Under the pieces are notes generated by a model. That model saw only the letters and a list, made by a program, of their open reading frames with translations. It made no database searches and was not told the origin of the DNA. Made by a program: the position numbers and the translations under genes. This document shows positions 11,376 through 21,965 of a DNA stretch of 64,000 bases, in pieces. The DNA lies in contig OY540813.1 of NCBI GenBank assembly GCA_961205875.1, forward strand, positions 11,937,001 to 12,001,000, in the 5' to 3' direction. Source of the DNA: Sialis fuliginosa. Taxonomy: Eukaryota; Arthropoda; Insecta; Megaloptera; Sialidae. Position 1 is the first letter of the stretch; each line of letters begins with the position of its first letter.

Positions 11376-12213
11376 ATGTGTCAAAAAAAATTTTGTTCTC
11401 GTTACGAAATACGTTAGTTTTTGACCTAAAATAAATCCTCGCCAAAGGATTACCATGAAGTTCAATTTTAAGAGGTGCCGCAAAGGCGGGGGGGGGGGGT
11501 CCGTTTCCCATTTAAATGACTTGGGAAAATGATTCTTTAATACTAAAGTTGGTATTACTGATTCATGATAACTGATGAAAATATTTTAAGGACATCATTT
11601 TGTAGAAGATAAAATTCTCTACAAAAGTCTCTGCAGTCATGACCCTCAATATAACGTATCAAAAGTTACAGACATTCTAAGTAATTTATTTGTTAAAATG
11701 AACGTCTAAAAGGCTCTCACAACTAAACTATTGTTTTTATAAAAATAAGTTAAATGTTAATTTTATGGGAAATTTAATTCTCCATAAAAATAATCTAGAG
11801 AGGTAAGAGTGTAAATGCAATGAGTTTAAACTTATAAGCGTTTTAAATATTTTTTTTTACAAAAAACAACATTTTAACGACAATTTTGTACCAATTAAAT
11901 AGCAATATATAACCTTATTACTGAGCTATCGAAAAAAGAATAACCCAGCCGACAACTGGTATTATTAGAAAATAATTTTATTCTCTACAAATGACATCCT
12001 TAATTTTTGTTATCTATTATCAGTAATACTAACGTTAGTACTAAAGAATCATTTTTCAATGTTATTTAAATGGGAAACGGGACCCTCTTTTGCAGCACCT
12101 CTTAAAATTGAACTACAGGATAATCTTTAGGGAAGGGTTTATTTTAGGTCATAAACTAATTTATTATTTTGTAATGAGAGTGAAGAAAAAAATATTGCTT
12201 TTTTTGACACACC
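11376..12213. mobile_element. Foldback element with ~200-bp inverted arms (copy 2)
   Basis: The left arm (about 11376-11585) and right arm (about 11990-12213) are reverse complements: GTGTCAAAAAAA opens the left arm and TTTTTTTGACAC closes the right. TTCAATTTTAAGAGGTGCC on the left pairs with GCACCTCTTAAAATTGAA on the right. The centre contains TGAGCTATCGAAAAAAG. No protein is encoded. Copy 1, split by a hAT insertion, is at 9060-10245. The open frame at 12090-12275 lies mostly in the right arm. Confidence 0.75.
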
Positions 12214-12631
12214 CTAGTCTGTATACGTCTGCAGAAGTGTTCGCGTGTTATGTAACAAATGTCGATTTTTTTTGATTTGTAAAATATGAATGTAAAGCGT
12301 GCGAGGATTGATGCATTTTTGATTCTGGTTGTTATTATGTGTTTTTGTGCTAGAGAAAGAGGATGGATAGAAACCTTAAAAAAGAAAGGTAGAATGAAAA
12401 TGTCAGAGGAAATTAGAGTGGGAGATATATGTAAAAAAATGTCAAAAATAAATTAGATAGTCAGGAACGGAGAAAGTTGGAAAAATTTTATAGAAAAAAT
12501 AGAGTAAAGATAGTTAAATATGAGATATTTTTATATTTAATTCCAATGTTTTTGCTTTCAAACTTTTTTTATGAATTACAAGTTTTATGCAATATGTGAT
12601 TTTTTTTAATAATGTTTTTGAAATTATTTAT
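12214..12631. other. AT-rich DNA, nothing assigned
   Basis: No feature recognised. Confidence 0.4.
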
Positions 12632-13179
12632 AAGGTACTGGCACCAATTTTGGATATGACCGTAGTAATGGCTTTTTTAAAATTAAATGTACTGAATTTG
12701 AAATATTTGTTGGTATTTGATTACTACCATTTCTGAATATTAATCTATGTATATACATTTAACTGTCTTAGAGCGTGATTTGATGACAATCGGTCAATAG
12801 GTGTCAAAATGGTGGACATTTAAACTAATTATTAGTATAATTTATTTATTAATTATTATATTATCATAGCAACTGCTTTACATTGTTTCAAATTTGACGA
12901 TTCTTTCTTTTATATCTTTTGTGTCCTAGTACTTATCATCTGTGTGCTCATTACTGGTTTTACTTTATCCATAACTGGAGAAAAAACATAAACAAAATAA
13001 AATACTATAATTTAAAAAAATAAACTATATTTGCGAATTTTGGTAATTAAATTGATTAAATAAAGAGTTACTTGTTTTATTAGGAACATGAGTTCATGAG
13101 AATTACAAAAAATAAGTCTGTCAATCACAAAAACAGTAAACCTTGCTATTACAGCAGCCATAACTAGTGCCAGTACCTT
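12632..13179. mobile_element. TIR element, AAGGTACTGGCAC ends (family A, copy 1)
   Basis: The ends are AAGGTACTGGCACCAATTTT and, reversed, AAGGTACTGGCACTAGTTAT. ATTTAT flanks both sides, although the site is AT-rich. Interior landmarks are GATGACAATCGGTCAATAGG, AAAATGGTGGACATTTAAA and ATCATAGCAACTGCTTTACA. Three further copies lie at 16552-16859 (truncated), 21493-21965 and 55861-56439 (inverted). No transposase is encoded. The superfamily is undetermined. The minus open frame at 13012-13242 is part of this repeat. Confidence 0.75.
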
Positions 13180-13538
13180 ATTTATTAACTCTAATTCCCT
13201 ACCTGAATGTTGGCATGTTATCCATAAATGTAATTGTTTCAATAGAACATGATCTCTATAAATGTGTAGCTATAGTGAATTTTAAGTAATCTTTGAAGAT
13301 TGCTGATTCAAACGATTATAGAAGTTCATGTATTTGTTATTATTTTTGTAGAAGAGGTCTCCAACGCCGATTGTTTAAATAAATAGTGTTTCAAATAAGT
13401 ATTTGTAATTTGTTGGATCTAAAGAACCGGCCTCTTTTATGTAGTGCAAAATAAATAAACAAAGTCTTTGTGAAAACGGTGAAAAAGACGAGTAAAAAAC
13501 AGTGAAGTAAAAATAAAATTATTGAAATACACGCAACA

Positions 13539-13547
13539 ATGGTTTAA
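13539..13547 (+). promoter_or_regulatory. Upstream ORF 1 (ATG GTT TAA)
   Basis: A start followed by one codon and a stop, in the context CGCAACAATGG, nearly identical to the main start context GGCAACAATGA. Such minimal upstream ORFs commonly lower or condition translation of the main frame. The effect here is inferred. Confidence 0.4.
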
Positions 13548-13585
13548 ACGTATTGTGACAAAAAAACTGACTCCGTAGAAAGTTG

Positions 13586-13594
13586 ATGTTTTAA
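13586..13594 (+). promoter_or_regulatory. Upstream ORF 2 (ATG TTT TAA)
   Basis: A second start-codon-stop unit 43 bp before the main ATG, in a weaker context (AGTTGATGT). If scanning ribosomes use it, the main ATG would depend on reinitiation or leaky scanning. Confidence 0.35.
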
Positions 13595-13636
13595 ATTGCG
13601 GAAATTTGTTAAGAGGAAAAACTTGCTTTGGCAACA

Positions 13637-13709
13637 ATGACGGAAAAGTGGAAAATGTTTACGTCGTTTTACATCGCATGGCTGATTTTCACCTTATGTT
13701 GTTCGGCCG
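13637..13709 (+). CDS. First coding exon: signal peptide of a secreted or membrane protein
   Basis: The exon encodes 24 residues plus one base (phase 1) and ends in GCCG|GTAAGT, a strong splice donor. The protein starts MTEKWKMF, a short basic N-region (Lys4, Lys6). It continues through a hydrophobic core (FYIAWLIFTLCC) and ends in CCSA, a typical signal-peptidase region, so the product enters the secretory pathway. The start sits in CAACAATGA, a good insect initiation context. A short signal exon followed by a very long intron is common in insect cell-surface genes such as immunoglobulin-type adhesion proteins and receptors, but the family cannot be named from this exon. The remaining exons were not identified and may lie beyond the window. 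Confidence 0.72.
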
Positions 13710-13715
13710 GTAAGT
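13710..13715 (+). other. Splice donor GTAAGT
   Basis: GTAAGTATTTG follows GGCCG, a near-consensus 5' splice site that terminates the signal exon in phase 1. It opens an intron of unknown length. Confidence 0.65.
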
Positions 13716-13954
13716 ATTTGTAATTTTGTTTGTTTTATAAAAGAAAAAATATGTAGGTACATGTGTACACACATGAATTCAACTATTTCTTTAGCAGAAA
13801 CATGGCAAAGCAAATATGTATCTAAATATTTTTATTTTAGTCCATATTATAATTTTCCTTATTTATTGTTTGTCAGTTACTTATTAAAAAAATATATTAG
13901 TTCGAGCTAAATCGTACCATTTTAATATTGAATTTAATTGAACGAATTTTAATC

Positions 13955-14214
13955 GTTTTCAAAAATAAGAGGTTTTCTTCCCAGACAAAAATTAATCTTA
14001 AATATAAAATTTCACCCATCTACGATTTGTCGTATTTGAGTTACAGCACTTACAGACCGACAAACAGACAAACACACAGACATCATGGCGAAAATAGTCA
14101 GAATGGATTCAGGGAAGGTCAAAATGAATAATTTCATCAAAATCCGAATTTAAAAAAATGGGTTCACTATACTTATTCTATATGTATATTTCATATACAT
14201 GGATATAAGAAAGT
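13955..14214. repeat. Dispersed repeat sharing text with 2680-2942
   Basis: CTTCCCAGACAAAAATTAAT, ACGATTTGTCGTATTTGAGT, an AGAC-rich tract and GTCAGAATGGATTCAGGGA follow in the same order as at 2680-2942. It ends in GGATATAAGAAAGT. The left end looks truncated. The open frame at 13928-14131 is a translation of this repeat. Confidence 0.75.
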
Positions 14215-15477
14215 AAAAATGCATTGCATATTATTATAATCCATTAAAAATAGACCTCGACGATAAACTTGTAATATACTTTTACATCAACGTTTGTGAA
14301 GAATATGCTGGAAAGAACGCAAGACATGGTATGAGGAATCTAATTTATATGATAATAAGTTTATTTTATTTAATTTCAAAATACAAATTTTTTTGTAAAC
14401 TTTATTTAAAAGACTTTCATTCAGTTTTTTATAACAAAATCATATGCGTTGATATTTAGGTATACATTTTTGTAATTTTTTTTATTTTAATCATACAATA
14501 TTTATAGTTGCAGTTAATTAAGGTAGTTATCAGTAAAATATTCGAAAATATTATAAAGTACAAGTTACTATTGAAAGTCCCAAAAAAACTCACAAATCAA
14601 AAATAACATGATATTACCGCCCCCAATACTGAGTAACTTATCTTAAAAAAGTTTTTCTGCAAACGGCTTATTTTTCGAAATAAAATTATGTAACGTCATC
14701 AAAGAGGTAAATTTTGGATAAAAAAATCTTATTTTTTCACGTAAAACCAGACCAAATTCCCAAAGCAAAAATGTATAGTCTCATTTAAAAATTTATGTAA
14801 GAAACTTAATTTTCGAAATAAAAACTCGCAACGTTTTATTTTGAACAGCCTGTATAGTACTTCAGTTATTTCAGTCACTCCTAAATTAGCCAAATCTGAT
14901 AAATGAAGGGTATCTAAATGTTTTTCACCCTTATTATCATTTCCATTGTACATGATATAACTATACTATAGTCAACAAAAATCATTAATCTAAATTACAG
15001 AAGTATTTTATTACCAAGAGCTATGAGGTCAGATATTGTTTATTGAGCTTATAAATGATGTAAAAACGATAAATAACCATTATAACAAATATCTAGATTC
15101 TGACAGGAAAATTTTGTTGACAGTTTTAAAAATACTTATTCATGTCGTATTTCAGTTGTATTTTATATTTATGGTTTAAAATTCTAATGCTCGGTTTCAC
15201 AATAGATACTTACAATTCATGCTAAATTGTTTGGTAATTATTGATTATAAGATCATTTAACTGACATTTCTGTGAAATTTAAAAGTGACAGAAAGTTGTT
15301 ATCTTCTATTTTATACATGGAAGATATATGACTCAAAACATACTACCTTACATAAAATCCAGTGAATTTTTTGCTTCGTAGTGTCAGCGGTGTATCATTC
15401 AAATTTTAAAATAAAAATCAATTGGTTGAAATTGTAAAATTAGTTAAAATTTAAGAGAGAAATATCTATATATACAG
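14215..15477. other. AT-rich intron-like DNA with a mariner-like end
   Basis: At 14840-14857 the text TTTGAACAGCCTGTATA resembles the inverted end of mariner-like elements (CAGGCTGTTCA when reversed). Upstream, CGAAATAAAA motifs recur at 14676 and 14814. The other end was not located. The minus open frame at 14729-14953 lies here and has no domain. Confidence 0.35.
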
Positions 15478-15600
15478 GGTGGTCCGGTTTGGGATACAGA
15501 TATTTTAGGAGCTTATTCCCTGGATTATTGTGAGTAAAAAATTGTACGAGAAGGGGGGTCTATCTTCCACACCTTCTGAACTACAGGATGTTTAAAAACT
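15478..15600. mobile_element. Mariner-like terminal fragment
   Basis: TATACAGGGTGGTCCGG after a TA-rich run is a typical TA-flanked mariner-like terminus, and CTACAGGATGTTTAAAAAC follows at about 15581. The partner end is unclear, so this is a remnant. Confidence 0.35.
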
Positions 15601-16551
15601 TCCTTCAGAGTAGTACTTACAAACAAAGATTATCGCATAACTTCCAAAGTAACGTAATTAGAGCAACCACAATGAGTTACTTTCATAGGTAATTATAAAC
15701 ATATTTTTCAGTATTACCATTATTGCTAACAGTGTTTCCAGTTCAGTTATTGCTCATCAAAGTAAAAAAATTATATTTTCAAATTATAGTTCTTGAAAAA
15801 TTAACTTACAATTAATTAGACACTGAACATGTTTACGAATTTGAAATATTTAACTATAGTTGTTTATATTTTTAAAAGCGAAGATATTTGTATTTATGAG
15901 GATTATTTTGTCAATTGTATTCAAAATAAATCTGAAAATATTAAGTGTAATTGACAATCACAATTTATTATTCTTTCTCAATAAACATAATTGCTTTTCT
16001 CCTTATACACATTTATAAATACACGTTTTTGTCATTAAATAATTTAGAAAAAAATAATAAGTTTCATAAAGTTTTCAAACTCACATAAATAACAATTTCA
16101 GGATCCAAGTTACTTAAACGGAAGTTTATGAAATGGAATAAAATCTTTACACAAAACACTGTTTTGCGTTTAAGTTTTATAATTTACATAAACTTGGTAT
16201 ATACAATAATGTAAATAGCATGGTTTGAGGTACAAGTCTTATCTGGGCTTCTGGGTGAAAAATTAAAATTTAATTTTCATGTTTATTGTAGATAAATATG
16301 TATTTAGAAATTTTTTTGAATTGTATGTAAATGTAAATAAATTTTTTATAATCAAATTTACAATTTAACAGCTACATATATATTATATGATATGATATAA
16401 TGATAATCTGTAGATTAAAATGTATAAGCTCACAAAAGAAAATTATTTATTACTTTTAATATTTGAAATTCTTTTGTAATTTTACCATTAAAAAGAAGTT
16501 TGTATAAGTTCATTAAATATCGCAAACGACTGAATAAAATTATTAAAATAT
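15601..16551. other. AT-rich DNA, nothing assigned
   Basis: An acceptor-like TTTCAG ends at 16101 and is followed by an open stretch of about 37 codons with no donor. The same stretch has internal inverted-repeat character, so it is not called an exon. Confidence 0.35.
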
Positions 16552-16859
16552 AAAGTAATGGAACCAGTCTTGGATATGACCCCAGTAATGGTTATTTTTT
16601 AATTAAATGTACTGAATTAGAAATATTTGTTGATATTTCATTTATTATATATACATTTAACTGCCTTACAGTGTAATTTGATGACAATCAACCAATAGGT
16701 GTCAAAATGGTGAACATTTAAAATTTATTTATTCATTATAATATTATCATAGCAACTGCTTTACATTCATTGTTTCAAATTTGACGATTCTTTCTTTTAT
16801 ATCTTTTGTGTCGAAGTACTTATCATTTTGTAATGCCCATCACTGCGTGCTCATTACTG
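16552..16859. mobile_element. Family A TIR element (copy 2, truncated)
   Basis: Starts AAAGTAATGGAACCAGTC and shares GATGACAATCAACCAATAGG, AAAATGGTGAACATTTAAA and ATCATAGCAACTGCTTTACA with the copy at 12632-13179. It stops at CATCACTGCGTGCTCATTAC, so the right part is missing. Confidence 0.8.
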
Positions 16860-18020
16860 TTGTGAAGACTTTTTATAACAAGTACATTTTAATTGCTAAC
16901 ATTATATTAAATCATATATTAAACACATTAGTATGTTATATGATTAAATACATATAGTGAATAATGTAATATACAATCTAGTTATAAAATAAAACGGCTC
17001 TTGCCAATTACACATCTATATATATATATTATTACTGGGATAAAAAATGGGATACAAATGGCAACGTTACAAATCAAAACTATGATAAAATGTTTGTTGT
17101 TATCTTTTTGTGAATTGAGCTATGTTTCAATATAAATTAACCCATATGCTTCGTTGTTGGAGATTGTTTGTCATAGTCATTGATAACTGTTACATATTTT
17201 CAAAACATTTGATTTCCAGCTGGTACCCTTTGCAAAGAGACGGTTAATTTAATTCTCTTATAGCATACATAATACATGTTGCTTTGCAAGGTTTTAGGGT
17301 ATTAAAGACCTCCTTAATAGAAACATAAATAATATAACGTTCTATTATTTCATTACTTTACAACAATACAAGATTTTCATTCAAAACCATAAAGACATCG
17401 TTATGTCTTAAATTACAATAGAATATACCAGTGTTTTCGTACAAGTGGTCTATTGACATTTTGTGGGTAATAATATAATATAATATAACTATTAAATGTA
17501 TGCATAATTTAACATGCATGAATACAGACAGTGTAATGTACTTATGTATTAATCCAAAAAATGTCATTTTGCAGTTATTAATGCAGTTTCATTCAAATTA
17601 TAATTCACAGAAAATAACTCATGGTTATTATTATTATTATATTACACGAATCAGTTAAAAACTTTTGATTTAAACAAAACAATAAAAATTAATTATTCCA
17701 ATTTTAGTAAAACATAACTTTGAATTAATTAAAAATATAGCGGTAGAAATTATGAAAGCAAGTTTTTTTTTTGTTGAATGTTGGTATAAAAAGTTTTCAT
17801 AATAAAACGTTTTAATAATAGTATATGTATGTATGTATATGTGTACATAGTATAAGAGCTTACAGTTGAGTTGAAGGGATAGAGTTAAAATAATGATATT
17901 ATTCTGTAACAAATGTTTAACAGAATGTTCATAAATAAAACACTTAAAGTGAACATAGTTTCAGATAGGATAGTTATAAATTTGCGCACGCTTATTGCAT
18001 AGCAAGCTCGTTCTACTTAC
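16860..18020. other. AT-rich DNA, nothing assigned
   Basis: The open frames at 17358-17567 and 17670-17912 (both minus) are AT-driven and lack domains. A short TA run lies near 17018-17030. Confidence 0.4.
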
Positions 18021-18045
18021 ATACATACATACATACATACATATA
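18021..18045. repeat. CATA microsatellite
   Basis: About six CATA units. Confidence 0.9.
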
Positions 18046-18261
18046 TACTACGTACATACTCACTTACCTTGCCAGGAAATTGAAATTTATGAAGTTACAA
18101 CTTTGCTTAAATTTATATTAAATTTACATTAAATTGTAACACGGTAATTTGAATTAGATATAATTTTTCATTAAAGTTTAATATCAATTAAGGATTTATA
18201 TACCTTTCATATATACAATATATTATTATAACATACATGTTATAATGAATTTTTATTTTTA

Positions 18262-18657
18262 GTTGTATGCAGGGCTACGAACCGTTATTTTTTTCGTTTC
18301 GGTTTTCGTTCCGGTTCGAGCAAAAAATATATTTCGGTTTTCGTTCCGCAAAAAATAACGGCTTTTTCAGTTTTCGGTTCAGCTCCGAGTGATTAATTAA
18401 AAAAAATAATAATTATTTGTATTAAAAAAAAATGTTCTACCATAATTTAGAATATTTTATGGTACTTGTATGATAGTCCGAATGACAATTGAAGTGGGAA
18501 ATAAGATCATGTTAACGCACGTATTTTAACATATACTGAACCGTAAAAACCGATATTTTTATTTCGGTTCTGTTCCGGTTTTCGTTCCGGCAAAAAATAA
18601 CGATTTTTCCGGTTATCGGTTTTCGGTTCAGTTCCGGTTCGAAGCCCTGGTTGTATG
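18262..18657. mobile_element. Short hAT MITE, 380 bp (18270-18649) with 8-bp TSD
   Basis: The element runs 18270-18649 and begins CAGGGCTACGAACC; reversed, its right end begins CAGGGCTTCGAACC. It is flanked by the perfect 8-bp duplication GTTGTATG (18262-18269 and 18650-18657), diagnostic of hAT. Arrays of CGGTTTTCGTTCCGG-type motifs repeat inside both ends and form large subterminal inverted repeats. There is no coding frame. Confidence 0.9.
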
Positions 18658-19221
18658 TATTCAGAATCCTTAACTCAACACACTGAATAATTCGTGGTGT
18701 TTTGAATTGAAAGTGTAGGTAGTAATGGTGGAATTGAAATTAAAAAAAAATCTTAAACTCAAAATTAGATGTCAATTAACTTGTGCTATTTGACAATATG
18801 TGTTTTATAGAATATTATTATCAGGTGTGCAAAAAAGTTCTATTTTGAAAATTACATATAGGTACGTATGTATATTAGAAAAATTTATAGCGTTAATAAA
18901 AGTAATTCTATTCTAATCTGATTGTGGATTTAAATTAGTTCATAATTTTAACATATCTAATATGTTGTTAGTGGGATTTATTTATATAATAAAAATTATG
19001 AGTTTTAGCCATGAGAATTAATTTAATATGATTATATGCATACTGTTTTAAATTAAATTGTGTATTTTTAATATATTTTTGTTAGTTAATTAATTAATTA
19101 ATTAATTGATTTTGATTTGGTACGAGATAGCCGAACATGCTCGCTATAATTATGGTTTAGATTGAAAACTAAATTAATATTGGTTATTGATTATAATTAA
19201 TTTAAGCTGTGTTTATATATA
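18658..19221. other. AT-rich DNA, nothing assigned
   Basis: Contains a TTAA/AATT run at 19085-19109. No other feature. Confidence 0.4.
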
Positions 19222-19664
19222 CAGGGTGATTTACAACTAGTGTAAATGTTTTTTACAGTATATTGAGAATGTTATTTTAAGCAAAAAACAGATATTCGGA
19301 TATTCTTCGCGAGGGAACTATAACCTTCCTAAAATTTCGCCAAAAATGAGTGTTTATTTAATATTTAGAGAATCCATTATGATACAGTTATGAAATTTTG
19401 TTAACCGGTTTGTTATTAATAAGTGTTATCGATGTCCAATATTAAATAAAAATAATTTAGACCAGAGGTGTATGGAGCCAGTGGGCCCACAGATTTTTAT
19501 CAAGTATTTTTTGTTCTTTAATTTTTTCCTTAGTTGGGTTCTTGTAGAAGCTTATATGACACAAAATACATAAAATATGCTTTATTATTATTATTATTAT
19601 TAAAGTTTTTTGCTTAAAATTATATCCTCGATCTTTTTTTTTACACTAGTTGTAAAGCATCCTG
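19222..19664. mobile_element. Mariner-like MITE, 443 bp
   Basis: Flanked by TA on both sides. The left end reads CAGGGTGATTTACAACTAGT and the right end, reversed, CAGGATGCTTTACAACTAGT. TA duplication and CAGG-type ends fit Tc1/mariner. A small AT-rich interior without transposase marks it as non-autonomous. Confidence 0.75.
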
Positions 19665-20427
19665 TATAATATTAAATTATAAAAACCCAGATCCATTTGG
19701 TTAAACGATTTTTCATAAAAAAGTATAATAAACAACAGATTAATGTCTATAAGAATCAGATAAATACTTATGTGTTTTTAATTGATCAATTAAAGTATAT
19801 ATTTTAAATATTTAATCTGACATACATACAACATTTTTAAAACATTTAATTTACTCTTCATCCATGTCACAATTAGAAATGTAACAACGCCTTAGGAAAT
19901 GTTCAAAACAGCGTTATTATTTATAGGTACGACACCATTTACATCTAAATGTTCGATTTTCATTAAATTTAAATAATTTAAACTCGTTTTATTTTATATT
20001 CGTTTTTAATGTACTCTTAATGTTTTAATGTAACTTTGAAAATCGTTCTTATTTATATCCAGTATTCATCATGATATATTCAAACTGTATACATAGGCAC
20101 CATTAGATTATTTTCTAGAGGGGCAGAATACTTTTTTGCGAAATATATGTTGAGTTAAATAGTTTTATGTATTAGAAAATTAGTACCAATAAGGATGTAG
20201 GATGTAGGTGAAAGAAAATTTTTTTTAATGGGTAACATGCCCCCTCCCATAGCAAAATTATCTGCGACCACCCCTCTTGAAAATGAAAATTCTCGTTTTG
20301 TATGGTTCAAAGTGCTTTAAAAACTTATAGTAACAACATTTTTTAACATGCCCCCTTACTTTTGAATGCATATTGTCCATTCTTACACAAGCTTGTTTAT
20401 CTTCTATTTTTGGCTGAGCAGTATACT
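19665..20427. other. AT-rich DNA, nothing assigned
   Basis: Around 20230-20355 there are two CATGCCCCCT motifs of unknown origin. No exon recognised. Confidence 0.35.
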
Positions 20428-20848
20428 GTACTATGGGCTTCAGAAGTCGTCTGCCACAACAGATTCGAAAATATTAAGACAAACATCGTCGGTTATCTTT
20501 TTCTAGAGTGGAGCTTATATAGTTACATCATTTTAAATAATAACACAAATATACGTCTATTTCATGTATTAATTTTATATCAATTTAACATATTTAAATA
20601 CTAAAATTCGGAATATCAAATATTTATTGCCTCAAAATTTACTTATGCAATTTTTAATAGATTACATAATAATTTAATCGCATAAATATACATATGTATA
20701 TGAGTACTATAAACGAACAGTACTTCTTTATCTAGCAAATGAGTTTCAAAATATATGTCTTTATTTGGTACATGGAGAAGAAATAATTCAAATATTATAA
20801 TAATCAAATGGAAGGAGCCTAATAATTTTGTGATACGCGAATTTGAAT
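20428..20848. repeat. Dispersed repeat, direct copy of 31229-31641
   Basis: GTACTATGGGCTTCAGAAGTCG, AACATATTTAAATACTAAAA, TCGGAATATCAAATATTTAT and GAGTACTATAAACGAA follow in the same order in the two copies, through to TTTGTGATACGCGAATTT. The copies differ by small indels. The ends are not inverted, so the class is unknown. The open frame at 20362-20604 overlaps it and is not a gene. Confidence 0.85.
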
Positions 20849-21164
20849 GAAAACTTGACGATCACTTCTGCATTTTACTGTACGTATATATGCACTGCTT
20901 TCTTTAGTTCTTGGTCCGAGGTAAATCGACGACTCCTTAATGTATCCTTGAATCCTTAAGGTCTCCTTGAGTGGATCTTACAGGTGTTAGTCTGGGGGGA
21001 TAAGATCGGGACTATATAGGTAGATGGTGAGTCAATACTTCAAACTTGAGTTTCTGAACAGCCTTTCCAATTTCTCCACGATCATTAGGCTACCTGTTAA
21101 TTATATTGAACAATATGAAGAGGTTAGCGGTCATCCTTGATATAAATAAAGCTCAAAGTCTCTC
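20849..21164. other. Non-repeat DNA, nothing assigned
   Basis: Slightly higher GC than its surroundings, with CTCCTTAATG, TCCTTGAATCCTTAAGG and CTCCTTGAGTGG motifs at 20930-20980. Function unknown. Confidence 0.3.
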
Positions 21165-21340
21165 TCTCTCTGTCTGTCCATTAGTGCTCTTATAACTCGG
21201 AAACTACTTATCCGATTTAAATGTGTTTTTTATTTTTTTATTTATAGATATGTTTTCTAGCCAGGTTATAGGATATATTTTGTTACGTTAGGTAACATAA
21301 GGAATAATTAGTGACGAAAATAGTAAATCGAGACGTACTC
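21165..21340. repeat. Dispersed repeat (ACTTATCCGATTTAAATG type)
   Basis: TCTGTCTGTCCATTAG, AACTACTTATCCGATTTAAA and TTGTTACGTTAGGTAACATA match, in reverse, the stretch at 31740-31900, and less closely the Helitron-like stretch at 61785-62175. It is likely a Helitron-type remnant. The CTCTCTCTCTGTCTGTC tract is part of it. Confidence 0.55.
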
Positions 21341-21492
21341 TTTTGCAATATGCTGCCTAAACCGTTTAATATTGAACAAAATAATGTAGAAAAGAACTGT
21401 GTAGAATCAAAAGTTCTCAAATAAAGTCCGCGATACCATATATCTTACTTTTATATTTAAGCCACAGTGGACTTACGACCTGCAAAAAATTA

Positions 21493-21965
21493 TCTATATA
21501 CATTAATCTATATACATTTAATTATCTTACAGTGTGATTTGATGACAATCGGCCAATAGGTGTCAAAATGGTGGACATTTAAACTAATTATTAATATAAT
21601 TTATTAATTAATTATTATATTATCATAGCAACTGCTTTACATTGTTTCAAATTTGACGATTCATTCTTTTATATCATTCGTGTCGTAATACTTATCATTT
21701 TGTAATCATTAGCAAGTGTCCATCACTGCGTGCTTATTACTGGTTTTACTGTATCCATTACTGCAGAAAAAAACACGAACAAAATAAAAATTTATAATTT
21801 AAAAAATAAACCATATTTTCGGACTTTGGTAATTAAATTGATTAAATAAATAATTACTTGTTTGGTTAGTAGCATGAGTTCATGAGAATTACAAAAAAGA
21901 AACCCGTCAATCACAAAAACAGTAAACCTTGCTCTTATAGTGGCCATAACTGGTGCCAGTACCTT
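21493..21965. mobile_element. Family A TIR element (copy 4, left end lost)
   Basis: Shares GATGACAATCGGCCAATAGG, AAAATGGTGGACATTTAAA and ATCATAGCAACTGCTTTACA with 12632-13179 and ends in the intact terminus CTGGTGCCAGTACCTT. The left terminus is replaced by unrelated sequence. Confidence 0.8.

Larger units (their letters stand above)
13352..13636 (+). other. Probable 5' leader of the signal-peptide gene
   Basis: Non-repeat sequence directly before the start codon. It may begin after an acceptor-like TTATTATTTTTGTAG ending at 13351, or at a nearby transcription start; neither can be fixed here. A-rich text such as AAAAAACAGTGAAGTAAAAA is typical of insect leaders. Two minimal upstream ORFs occur, at 13539-13547 and 13586-13594. 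Confidence 0.4.

Noticed and set aside
10981..11434. Overlapping open frames of 60-97 codons on both strands
   Set aside because: They arise from the CpG-rich cluster, where stops are rare. No domain, splice site or start context distinguishes any of them.
16102..16220. Acceptor-like site with about 37 open codons in phase 1
   Set aside because: The sequence has inverted-repeat character (CCAAGTT/AACTTGG) and no donor, so it is more likely repeat than exon.
17821..18050. CRISPR-like array suggested by regular short repeats
   Set aside because: Simple CATA/TATG microsatellites without spacers; a eukaryotic context.
18060..18110. Minus-strand donor CAAG|GTAAGTGAG
   Set aside because: No open exon precedes it on the minus strand in a usable frame with an acceptor; an isolated donor match is expected by chance.
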